Below, piece after piece: positions 38,385-49,547 of a DNA stretch of 64,000 nucleotides (position 1 is the stretch's first letter; every line of letters starts with the position of its first letter). Source of the stretch: Liolophura sinensis. Lineage: Eukaryota; Mollusca; Polyplacophora; Chitonida; Chitonidae. The notes under the pieces are model-generated. The model worked only from the letters and a program-made list of their open reading frames with translations. It had not been told where the DNA came from and ran no database searches. The stretch covers positions 2,234,001-2,298,000 of the forward strand of contig NC_088300.1 of assembly GCF_032854445.1 (NCBI RefSeq), in the 5' to 3' direction. The position numbers were made by a program, and so were the translations under genes.

Positions 38385-41300
38385 ATGTCAAAATCCTGAG
38401 TCAGCCTGCCAGGTAACAGGAGACATGTCAAAATCCTGAATTAGCCTGCGAGGTAACAGGCGAAATGTCAAAATCCTGAATCAGCCTGCCAGGTAACAGG
38501 CGAAATGTCAAAATCCTGAATCAGCCTGCCAGGTAACAGGCGAAATGTCAAAATCCTGAATCAGCCTGCCAGGTAACAGGAGACATGTCAAAATCCTGAA
38601 TTAGCCTGCGAGGTAACAGGCGAAATGTCAAGATCCTGAATCAGCCTGCCAGGTAACAGGCGAAATGTCAAAATCCTGAATTAGCCTGCCAGGTAACAGG
38701 AGAAATGTCAAAATCCTGAATCAGCCTGCCAGGTAACAGGATAAATGTCAAAATCCTGAATCAGCCTGCCAGGTAACAGGAGAAATGTCAAAATCCTGAA
38801 TCAGCCTGCCAGGTAACAGGAGAAATGTCAAAATCCTGAATTAGCCTGCCAGGTAACAGGAGAAATGTCAAAATCCTGAATCAGCCTGCCAGGTAACAGG
38901 AGACATGTCAAAATCCTGAATTAGCCTGCCAGGTAACAGGCGAAATGTCAAGATCCTGAATTAGCCTGCCATGTAACAGGCGAAATGTCAAAATCCTGAA
39001 TCAGCCTGCCAGGTAACAGGCGAAATGTCAAAATCCTGAATCAGCCTGCCAGGTAACAGGCGAAATGTCAAAATCCTGAATTAGCCTGCCAGGTAACAGG
39101 CGAAAAGTCAAAATCCTGAATCAGCCTGCCAGGTAACAGGCGAAATGTTAAAATCCTGAATCAGCCTGCCAGGTAACAGGCGAAATGTTAAAATCCTGAA
39201 TTAGCCTGCCAGGTAACAGGAGAAATGTCAAAATCCTGAATCAGCCTGCCAGGTAACAGGCGAAATGTCAAAATCCTGAATTAGCCTGCCAGTTAACAGG
39301 CGAAATGTTAAAATCCGGAATCTGCCTGCCAGGTAACAGGCGAAATGTCAAAATCCTGAATTAGCCTGCCAGGTAACAGGAGAAATGTCAAAATCCTGAA
39401 TCAGCCTGCCAGGTAACAGGCGAAATGTTAAAATCCTGAATCAGCCAGCTAGTTAACAGGCGAAATGTTAAAATCCTGAATCAGTCTGCCAGGTAACAGG
39501 AGAAATGTCAAAATCCTGAATCAGCCTGCCAGGTAACAGGCGAAATGTCAAAATCCTGAATCAGCCTGCCAGGTAACAGGATAAATGTTAAAATCCTGAA
39601 TCAGCCAGCTAGTTAACAGGCGAAATGTTAAAATCCTAAATTAGTCTGCCAGTTAACAGACGAAATGTTAAAATCCTGAATCAGCCTGCCAGGTAACAGG
39701 CGAAATGTCAAGATCCTGAATCAGCCTGCTAGGTAACAGGCGAAATGTCAAAATCCTGAATCAATCTGCCAGGTAACAGGCGAAATGTCAAAATCCTGAA
39801 TCAGCCAGCTAGTTAACAGGCGAAATGTTAAAATCCTGAATCAGTCTGCCAGGTAACAGGAGAAATGTCAAAATCCTGAATTAGCCAGCTAGTTAACAGG
39901 CGAAATGTTAAAATCCTGAATCAGTCTGCCAGGTAACAGGAGAAATGTCAAAATCCTGAATCAGCCTGCCAGGTAACAGGCGAAATGTCGAAATCCTGAA
40001 TCAGTCTGCCAGTTAACAGGCGAAATGTCAAAATCCTGAATCAGCCTGCCAGGTAACAGGCGAAATGTCGAAATCCTGAATCAGTCTGCCAGTTAACAGG
40101 CGAAATGTCAAAATCCTGAATCAGCCTGCCAGGTAACAGGAGAAATGTCAAAATCCTGAATTAGCCTGCCAGGTAACAGGAGACATGTCAAAATCCTGAA
40201 TCAGCCTGCCAGGTAACAGGAGAAATGTCAAAATCCTGAATCAGCCTGCCAGGTAACAGGAGACATGTCAAAATCCTGAATCAGCCTGCCAGGTAACAGG
40301 AGAAATGTCAAAATCCTGAATTAGCCTGCCAGGTAACAGGAGAAATGTCAAAATCCTGAATCAGCCTGCCAGGTAACAGGAGACATGTCAAAATCCTGAA
40401 TTAGCCTGCCAGGTAACAGGCGAAATGTCAAGATCCTGAATTAGCCTGCCATGTAACAGGCGAAATGTCAAAATCCTGAATCAGCCTGCCAGGTAACAGG
40501 CGAAATGTCAAAATCCTGAATCAGCCTGCCAGGTAACAGGCGAAATGTCAAAATCCTGAATCAGCCTGCCAGGTAACAGGAGAAATGTCAAAATCCTGAA
40601 TCAGCCTGCCAGGTAACAGGAGACATGTCAAAATCCTGAATTAGCCTGCCAGGTAACAGGCGAAATGTCAAAATCCTGAATTAGCCTGCCAGGTAACAGG
40701 CGAAAAGTCAAAATCCTGAATCAGCCTGCCAGGTAACAGGCGAAATGTTAAAATCCTGAATCAGCCTGCCAGGTAACAGGCGAAATGTTAAAATCCTGAA
40801 TTAGCCTGCCAGGTAACAGGCGAAATGTCAAAATCCTGAATCAGCCTGCCAGGTAACAGGCGAAATGTCAAAATCCTGAATTAGCCTGCCAGTTAACAGG
40901 CGAAATGTTAAAATCCGGAATCTGCCTGCCAGGTAACAGGCGAAATGTCAAAATCCTGAATTAGCCTGCCAGGTAACAGGAGAAATGTCAAAATCCTGAA
41001 TCAGCCTGCCAGGTAACAGGCGAAATGTTAAAATCCTGAATCAGCCAGCTAGTTAACAGGCGAAATGTTAAAATCCTGAATCAGCCTGCCAGGTAACAGG
41101 AGAAATGTCAAAATCCTGAATCAGCCTGCCAGGTAACAGGCGAAATGTCAAAATCCTGAATCAGCCTGCCAGGTAACAGGAGAAATGTCAAAATCCTGAA
41201 TCAGCCAGCTAGTTAACAGGCGAAATGTTAAAATCCTAAATTAGTCTGCCAGTTAACAGACGAAATGTTAAAATCCTGAATCAGCCTGCCAGGTAACAGG

Positions 41301-43430
41301 CGAAATGTCAAGATCCTGAATCAGCCTGCTAGGTAACAGGCGAAATGTCAAAATCCTGAATCAATCTGCCAGGTAACAGGCGAAATGTCAAAATCCTGAA
41401 TCAGCCAGCTAGTTAACAGGCGAAATGTTAAAATCCTGAATCAGTCTGCCAGGTAACAGGAGAAATGTCAAAATCCTGAATTAGCCAGCTAGTTAACAGG
41501 CGAAATGTTAAAATCCTGAATCAGTCTGCCAGGTAACAGGAGAAATGTCAAAATCCTGAATCAGCCTGCCAGGTAACAGGCGAAATGTCGAAATCCTGAA
41601 TCAGTCTGCCAGTTAACAGGCGAAATGTCAAAATCCTGAATCAGCCTGCCAGGTAACAGGAGAAAAGTCAAAATCCTGAATCAGTCTGCCAGGTAACAGG
41701 AGAAATGTCAAAATCCTGAATCAGTCTGCCAGGTAACAGGAGACATGTCAAAATCCTGAATTAGCCTGCCAGGTAACAGGAGACATGTCAAAATCCTGAA
41801 TCAGCCTGCCAGGTAACAGGAGAAATGTCAAAATCCTGAATCAGCCTGCCAGGTAACAGGAGACATGTCAAAATCCTGAATCAGCCTGCCAGGTAACAGG
41901 AGAAATGTCAAAATCCTGAATTAGCCTGCCAGGTAACAGGAGAAATGTCAAAATCCTGAATCAGCCTGCCAGGTAACAGGAGACATGTCAAAATCCTGAA
42001 TTAGCCTGCCAGGTAACAGGCGAAATGTCAAGATCCTGAATTAGCCTGCCATGTAACAGGCGAAATGTCAAAATCCTGAATCAGCCTGCCAGGTAACAGG
42101 CGAAATGTCAAAATCCTGAATCAGCCTGCCAGGTAACAGGCGAAATGTCAAAATCCTGAATTAGCCTGCCAGTTAACAGGCGAAATGTTAAAATCCGGAA
42201 TCTGCCTGCCAGGTAACAGGCGAAATGTCAAAATCCTGAATTAGCCTGCCAGGTAACAGGAGAAATGTCAAAATCCTGAATCAGCCTGCCACGTAACAGG
42301 CGAAATGTTAAAATCCTGAATCAGCCAGCTAGTTAACAGGCGAAATGTTAAAATCCTGAATCAGTCTGCCAGGTAACAGGAGAAATGTCAAAATCCTGAA
42401 TCAGCCTGCCAGGTAACAGGCGAAATGTCAAAATCCTGAATCAGCCTGCCAGGTAACAGGATAAATGTCAAAATCCTGAATCAGCCAGCTAGTTAACAGG
42501 CGAAATGTTAAAATCCTAAATCAGTCTGCCAGTTAACAGACGAAATGTTAAAATCCTGAATCAGCCTGCCAGGTAACAGGCGAAATGTCAAGATCCTGAA
42601 TCAGCCTGCTAGGTAACAGGCGAAATGTCAAAATCCTGAATCAATCTGCCAGGTAACAGGCGAAATGTCAAAATCCTGAATCAGCCAGCTAGTTAACAGG
42701 CGAAATGTTAAAATCCTGAATCAGTCTGCCAGGTAACAGGAGAAATGTCAAGATCCTGAATTAGCCAGCTAGTTAACAGGCGAAATGTTAAAATCCTGAA
42801 TCAGTCTGCCAGGTAACAGGAGAAATGTCAAAATCCTGAATCAGCCTGCCAGGTAACAGGCGAAATGTCGAAATCCTGAATCAGTCTGCCAGTTAACAGG
42901 CGAAATGTCAAAATCCTGAATCAGCCTGCCAGGTAACAGGAGAAATGTCAAAATCCTGAATCAGTCTGCCAGGTAACAGGAGAAATGTCAAAATCCTGAA
43001 TCAGTCTGCCAGGTAACAGGAGAAATGTCAAAATCCTGAATCAGCCTGCCAGGTAACAGGCGAAATGTCAAAATCCTGAATCAGTCTGCCAGGTAACAGG
43101 AGAAATGTCAAAATCCTGAATCAGCCTGCCAGGTAACAGGCGAAATGTCAAAATCCTGAATCAGTCTGCCAGGTAACAGGCGAAATGTCAAAATCCTGAA
43201 TCAGCCAGCTAGTTAACAGGCGAAATGTTAAAATCCTGAATCAGACTGCCAGTTAACAGGCGAAGTGTCAAAATCCTGAATCAGCCAGCTAGTTAACAGG
43301 CGAAATGTTAAAATCCTGAATCAGCCTGCCAGGTAACAGGCGAAATGTCAAAATCCTGAATCAGTCTGCCAGGTAACAGGAGAAATGTTAAAATCCTGAA
43401 TCAGCCAGCCAGCCAGCTAACAGGAGAAAC
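38385..43430. repeat. Large satellite-like array, 40-bp unit, ~126 copies
   Basis: The consensus unit is atgtcaaaatcctgaatcag followed by cctgccaggtaacaggcgaa. The register stays at exactly 40 bp for over 5 kb: every base of the unit falls at the same position modulo 40 until the last copy. Variation is limited to a few sites (tcag/ttag, gtca/gtta, ggcg/ggag, cctgcc/cagcta, aggt/agtt). Marker units recur in blocks 1600, 1480 and 1280 bp apart, which shows higher-order duplication in whole-unit steps. The unit contains cctg and cagg arms and can form a small hairpin. All frames carry stops in most units, so it is not coding. AT-rich unique DNA flanks both sides. Confidence 0.98.
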
Positions 43431-44298
43431 GACATTAATATTTCATACAAAAATAAAGAACTAGTTTACAACGATAAAGCAGGAAATGACACGATTGCTT
43501 TCCCAGCTTGTCCCCTATATATTATATTGATTCAGTCAGTTATTAACTGCTGAAATATGGACGGTGCCTATTCCACACCGCGATCGTAATTGTATGGCAT
43601 GACTACATGTTAATGGCATATATAACTGGATGGTAAATTTAAGTTGTTCTGCGTGCATGTCTGCGTTATTCAATGCGATTTCATAACATTTTTCATAACA
43701 ATTTATTAATTTTTATGAGAAAAAGTCACCATACATTTTTGGGTACGGATCCATTACGTGGTCTTAATATCAATGATCAATCAAGAAGCTTTTTACAAAA
43801 AAAAAATTGACTTCTATCTCTTGCGTGTGATGTTATCTTTAATTTTCTGCATGTGAGATGGCCCCCAAACGCCTGCGTGTGAGATGGTTCCCAAACGCCT
43901 GTGTATGCGGTGGCCTCCAAACGCCTGTGCGTAGGATAGCAACACAGTATATTGTAGGATCCAGCATCTGACGTGTACAAATATATCTCGCCTTGTTGGA
44001 TTTGCTAGATCCCATGTGATGTGCGACGATTTCAGTCAGCGTAAGAACTTATTAAAAACAATATACCAAGGATACTTTTTCAAATGCATTTCCTTTTTTT
44101 TTTTAAATTAACGATAACCGATGTATGCTGTCATGATTTGTGATTTGTATTAAACTTACAACATTCTCGCGTCTTTCCGACATCACTGAAACCTGTTGAC
44201 AGCTTCTCTTTACGCTAATTTCTTGAATACTTTCTCACTTCTTTAGTGATATTTGTTGAAGGTTGGTTGGAAAATTGGCCATGCGATTATTGATCTGG
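43431..44298. other. Non-coding DNA between arrays
   Basis: AT-rich spacer with no gene. It holds a short three-copy repeat (43845-43935). Its right end (about 44274-44340) resembles sequence beyond the 45-bp array at 47570-47640. Confidence 0.45.
43845..43935. repeat. Short tandem repeat, ~30-bp unit, 3 copies
   Basis: gcctgcgtgtgagatggttc followed by ccaaac and variants repeat three times with moderate divergence. Confidence 0.8.
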
Positions 44299-44556
44299 AA
44301 CGTCTATTGTAGTTTACGATGGGTATACGAATGTCTGATGTGACGTCTATTGTAGTTTACGATGGGTATACGAATGTCTGATGTGACGTCTATTGTAGTT
44401 TACGATGGGTATACGAATGTTTGATGTGACGTCTATTGTAGTTTACGATGGGTATACGAATGTCTGATGTGACGTCTATTGTAGTTTACGATGGGTATAC
44501 GAATGTCTGATGTGACGTCTATTGTAGTTTACGATGGGTATACGAATGTCTGATGT
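44299..44556. repeat. Minisatellite, 43-bp unit, 6 copies
   Basis: gacgtctattgtagtttacg, atgggtatacgaatgtctga, tgt repeats at 44299, 44342, 44385, 44428, 44471 and 44514. Copies are almost identical (one tctg to tttg change), so the array is young. The unit resembles a single-copy sequence near 47595-47637. Confidence 0.96.
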
Positions 44557-45419
44557 GACGTTTATTTACACTTGTGAAACCAACAAAATAACCATAAGTA
44601 TAAACATATTCCCAGACAACTGTTTTATTAACGACAGTTATAAAACATCCCCTTAACTGATTATATTAATACACGGTCAATACTCGGTCCCATGATGTTC
44701 CGCAAAACGGGATGTGCAACGATGACGCGTTCAAGCAAAGTAATGTCGGTATCACGAGTGCGTAGCCTAAATTACTTTGGACCCACTGTCGTTACCCTTT
44801 TCTCGAGCTGACAATTTCTGATATGCCATCCGACAGCAACGTGTAAGAGAAAATCAGAAATCCGTTTTCACTGAAACGGAGGAGACTGACGATATCTTAG
44901 GTCCTCAGGTGTTCAGTTAAATTTGATCTCGAGATCCCGGGGATAGCGAGACGGTAAAGTTTTCATATGTGCCAATGATTCTTCTTGAACTATGTGCTTT
45001 AAAGGGAGGTAACTGTGTACACCTACTTTTTAAAAAAATAAATATGTCGTAACACAAGTGTTCTCTTGGAGCTCTTCATAATGATACACAGGTACATTTG
45101 GTGTCCGTCAGCCGTATTATTTATGTAGTCAGCAGACGTATATATCTATCTGCATTTCTTATAGCAGGTAGCTAAGTAATATACTAAAGATTCCTGCACA
45201 TGGCCTACGCACATCTCGTCTATCGTAGCATTCGATAATGTAAAATTTCTGCAGTTTGTAGAGGGTAAAATTAGAAAAGCGAGAACAATGAGACAAATTT
45301 TTACAAGTAACGTGTATGAAACTCGAGTGGAATGTGATGATCATGTGAATGTACGTTACAAGTTATATTGATTCCAAAACTAGTCTGCCCAGAATACTTC
45401 ATCAAACGTTCAGGATCTC
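44557..45419. other. Non-coding DNA between arrays
   Basis: No gene or repeat was recognised. AT-rich, with frequent stops. Confidence 0.4.
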
Positions 45420-47350
45420 GGCCTGTCTGTCTCATAGTTGTGTTTAATTGTGCTAAACCGGGGCTATACAGATGTATCATAGTTGTATCTAACTGTGCTA
45501 AACCGGGGCTATACGGCTGTGTCATAGTTGTGTCTAACTGTGCCAAACCGGGGCTATACGGCTGTATCATAGTTGTGTCTAACTGTGCTAAACCGGGGCT
45601 ATACGGCTGTATCATAGTTGTGTCTAACTGTGCTAAACCGGGGCTATACGGCTGTCTCATAGCTGTGTCTAACTGTGCTAAACCGGGGCTATACGGCTGT
45701 ATCCTAGTTGTGTCTAACTGTGCTAAACCGGGGCTATACGGCTGTATCATAGTTGTGTCTAACTGTGCTAAACCAGGGCTATACGGCTGTATCATAGTTG
45801 TGTCTAACTGTGCTAAACCGGGGCTATACGGCTGTATCATAGTTGTGTCTAACTGTGCTAAACCGGGGCTATACGGCTGTCTCATAGCTGTGTCTAACTG
45901 TGCTAAACCGGGGCTATACGGCGGTGTCATAGTTGTGTCTAACTGTGCTAAACCGGGGCTATACGGCTGTGTCATAGTTGTGTCTAACTGTGCTAAACCG
46001 GGGCTATACGGCTGTGTCATAGCTGTGTCTAACTGTGCTAAACCGGGGCTATACGGGTGTATCATAGCTGTGTCTAACTGTGCTAAACCGGGGCTATACG
46101 GCTGTCTCATAGCTGTGTCTAACTGTGCTAAACCGGGGCTATACGGCTGTATCCTAGTTGTGTCTAACTGTGCTAAACCGGGGCTATACGGCTGTATCAT
46201 AGTTGTGTCTAACTGTGCTAAACCAGGGCTATACGGCTGTATCATAGTTGTGTCTAACTGTGCTAAAGCGGGGCTATACGGCTGTATCATAGTTGTGTCT
46301 AACTGTGCTAAACCGGGGCTATACGGCTGTCTCATAGTTGTGTCTAACTGTGCTAAACCGGGGCTATACGGCGGTGTCATAGTTGTGTCTAACTGTGCTA
46401 AACCGGGGCTATACGGCTGTGTCATAGTTGTGTCTAACTGTGCTAAACCGGGGCTATACGGCTGTGTCATAGTTGTGTCTAACTGTGCTAAACCGGGGCT
46501 ATACGGGTGTATCATAGCTGTGTCTAACTGTGCTAAACCGGGACTATACGGCTGTATCATAGTTGTGTCTAACTGTGCTAAACCGGGGCTATACGGCTGT
46601 CTCATAGTTGTGTCTAACTGTGCTAAACCGGGGCTATACGGCTGTATCATAGTTGTGTCTAACTGTGCTAAACCGGGGCTATACGGCTGTATCATAGTTG
46701 TGTCTAACTGTGCTAAACCGGGGCTATACGGCTGTCTCATAGTTGTGTCTAACTGTGCTAAAGCGGGGCTATGCGGCTGTATCCTAGTTGTGTCTAACTG
46801 TGCTAAAGCGGGGCTATACGGCTGTATCCTAGTTGTGTCTAACTGTGCTAAACCGGGGCTATACGGCTGTCTCATAGTTGTGTCTAACTGTGCTAAACCG
46901 GGGCTATACGGCTGTATCATAGTTGTGTCTAACTGTGCTAAACCGGGGCTATACGGCTGTATCCTAGTTGTGTCTAGCTGTGCTAAACCGGGGCTATACG
47001 GCTGTCTCATAGTTGTGTCTAACTGTGCTAAACCGGGGCTATACGGCTGTCTCATAGTTGTGTCTAACTGTGCTAAACCGGGGCTATACGGCTGTATCAT
47101 AGTTGTGTCTAACTGTGCTAAAGCGGGGCTATACGGCTGTGTCATAGTTGTGTCTAACTGTGCTAAACCGGGGCTATACGGCTGTGTCATAGTTGTGTCT
47201 AACTGTGCTAAACCGGGGCTATACGGCTGTGTCATAGTTGTGTCTAACTGTGCTAAACCGGGGCTATACGGCTGTATCCTAGTTGTGTCTAACTGTGCTA
47301 AACCGGGACTATACGGCTGTATCATAGTTGTGTCTAACTGTGCTAAATCT
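45420..47350. repeat. Minisatellite, 45-bp unit, ~43 copies, open on both strands
   Basis: The unit gtatcatagttgtgtctaac, tgtgctaaaccggggctata, cggct repeats in exact 45-bp steps. Higher-order structure is visible: rare variants (gcggtgtcatag near 45921 and 46371, atacgggtgt at 46051 and 46501, aaaccaggg near 45771 and 46221) recur 450 bp apart, or ten units. The unit has no stop in at least one frame per strand. This leaves a 761-codon plus-strand frame (45368-47653; repeat VVSNCAKPGLYGCII) and a 674-codon minus-strand frame (45301-47325; repeat IQPYSPGLAQLDTTM). The common variants change the residue in both frames, which argues against either being a selected protein. Confidence 0.96.
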
Positions 47351-49280
47351 GGGCTGAGGAGGATGTATAAGTATCCATGTTTGTTCCATCAGCACAGTGC
47401 TTATATGAACGATTGCAATTTTGATTTTGAAATCTCGAAATTTGAATCAGATATCATTCCTAGAATAAAGATTGTCTTCCCTTCAGTGAACACTTTTCTC
47501 TTACCAGTTTTCTTTACTATTTTTATCATTTTTTTTTATTATGTATTCTTTTGGGAACTAGTTGTTTTGGAATTGGGTCTTGCGATTATTGATGAGAGCG
47601 TCCCTTCATGTTTACGAGTGGTATACGAATGTCAGACATTAAGTACATATTAGGGTGGAAATAAATGCAGCCTTGTGAGAATTCCTGGGTGTTGTCAAGT
47701 GGACAGTTGCGGGCAAATTACTGACACGCCTTCTGTAGTCATGTATTAATATATTTCAAGAGCTGGTCCTACATGGGGAAAGCAGTATTTAGACTTTTAT
47801 GTCTAATAGCGATACCAGGGTAAAGAAATATCGAGATTTCAGCCCTTTGTTATACAGCCCCACTAATTTCATCCGATTATAACGGATCTACGGAAATGGT
47901 TTTTTTTATTCATTCTTTTTGCTTTCCTTTTTTTCGTTTTTTTTTTGTTTGTTTTTTTGTTTGTTTTGTTTTTTTGTTTTTCTTAGGCTGTGCGTGTTTT
48001 TAACTACATCGGTACATCAGAGAAGATAATGGCAGTGATTAGCCCTTGTAGTGTTTACTAATGACCTGAGACCCAGTGTTGCCCCAAGCAGTCGTTGTCG
48101 TTATGCCGCAAACACCCCTCCCCAGCGCTACCCCCACCCTCTCCTTCACACACACCACTAGCCCGACCGCTGCAGCTTTTTGGAAATCTAGACGACGGCC
48201 AAATGCTTGGTTATTGATTTGTCCGCCTCCATTTTTTAATCACAGTCTGTTAAAATTCAGCTGGTTTGTTCCCTGCCCTGCACCTGCAGCCTGCAGGCTT
48301 GATATCACCCTGGCCCTACCAATCACCGGCCCCCAAATATAATGAGCGTTACATTGTATTGTTCTTCTCTTTAAACTAAGGCTACATTGTCTGATACTTT
48401 TTTCCAAGTGTTCTCTTCATCCACCGGTAGGGAGACATAAAATGGCGTGATTAGACCTGTCGTCCAAGTCAGTACTCATTTATTTTATCGCTTTATATGA
48501 AAAGGCTTAACACATATTGTATGTGAACAGGGGGAGGGACGTCCACCAGGGAGTGTGAAAAAATTCCCTCAGGGTTTACTATACAACTTCCGTAGAAATG
48601 ACCCCAAAGGCCTCTGACTGCACTTCACATATGTCAGCGCAATGTGCCTTACGACAGTCTCTCACATCCCCAAGTCTTTGCCTTTCATCTAGCACTGTCG
48701 CTTATTTCATGAACAATATGGTAACTTTTAAATGTACACCTAAAGACTAATTTAACTGTCATTTCAAGTACAGGTTTGTAAAAGCATTCATCTGTAAACG
48801 TAGGAAAATTAACAGCAGCTCCCACGTTCCGTTTCAGAGATTTATCGCCCTTTTGTCGCCCAGCTTTTTCAATGTAACAGTCGATCTTCTATAGTCAACA
48901 TCTTGTCTTCAAGCCTAGTTCACGGACCACTGGTGACAATTTGTCCCGAAAGCGTAGTCATTTGGTGTTGAGATTGTAATTAGTGTGGAAGAGAACAACT
49001 TTGCAGGAATGAGAGGTTTGGATTTGAGTTCTCCTGATCAAAAACGATTAAATGTGTCGTGGTGTGTCTACATTCGCTTATATTGTCAACATCCTCAGCT
49101 ATAGGCGAAGAAGATTCACACGGGAAAAGTGTAACACACAGCGAGTGATCTTTTTATTTAAGATCTAAGAGGATACAAATATTTTTCCTTTATTGAACAA
49201 AACACAGTTGTTTACAATTAAATTTTAAGAACATTCATTGTTTATTTCACCAATATACTGATTCCAAAATTCAAAAATTT
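47351..49280. other. Non-coding DNA, no gene recognised
   Basis: The first part (47351-47653) is the unique tail of the plus-strand frame through the 45-bp array and encodes a hydrophobic stretch, which I take to be chance in T-rich DNA. A T-rich region with gtttgttttt repeats lies at 47900-47985. Pyrimidine-rich open sequence at 48076-48342 shows no domain. Confidence 0.4.
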
Positions 49281-49547
49281 TTTATTTATTTAATTTCATT
49301 GGTGTTTTACACAGTATTCATCAGTATTAAACTTACACAACGGCAGCCGCATTATGGTGGGAGAAAATCGGGCAAAGCTATATGGAAACCCACGACTATC
49401 CACAGATTGCTGGCAGACATTCCCACGAACAGCTGGAGAAGAAGCCAGCATGAGATGGACTTGAGCTCACCGAGACTGCGTTGGTGAGATGCTCTTGATT
49501 CATTATATTCAGCGACAGTAAAACCACTCTGTCACGAAAGCACAAAA
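49281..49547 (-). mobile_element. Decayed copy of the tRNA-derived SINE
   Basis: The same order of blocks as in the copies at 18146 and 21511 can be followed: tail tttatttatttaattt, then attggtgttttacac, cattatggtggg, gaaacccacgac, agccagcatgag, gacttgagctcac and gcgttggtgaga. Similarity falls to roughly 70-75%, and the head is poorly kept: the box A region is no longer recognisable. This copy is older than the other two. Confidence 0.8.

Noticed and set aside
38385-43430. CRISPR-like appearance (regular repeats of 40 bp with an internal hairpin)
   Set aside because: There are no variable spacers: the entire 40-bp unit repeats. The setting is animal DNA and there are no cas genes.
47520-47620. 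Membrane-anchor domain after the 45-bp repeats
   Set aside because: The hydrophobic run is encoded by T-rich DNA in which any frame gives Phe, Ile and Leu; no independent support exists.
45301-47653. Long repetitive proteins of 674 and 761 residues
   Set aside because: Open on both strands because the 45-bp unit has no stops. The common variants are non-synonymous in both frames, and no signal peptide, splice structure or known domain is seen.
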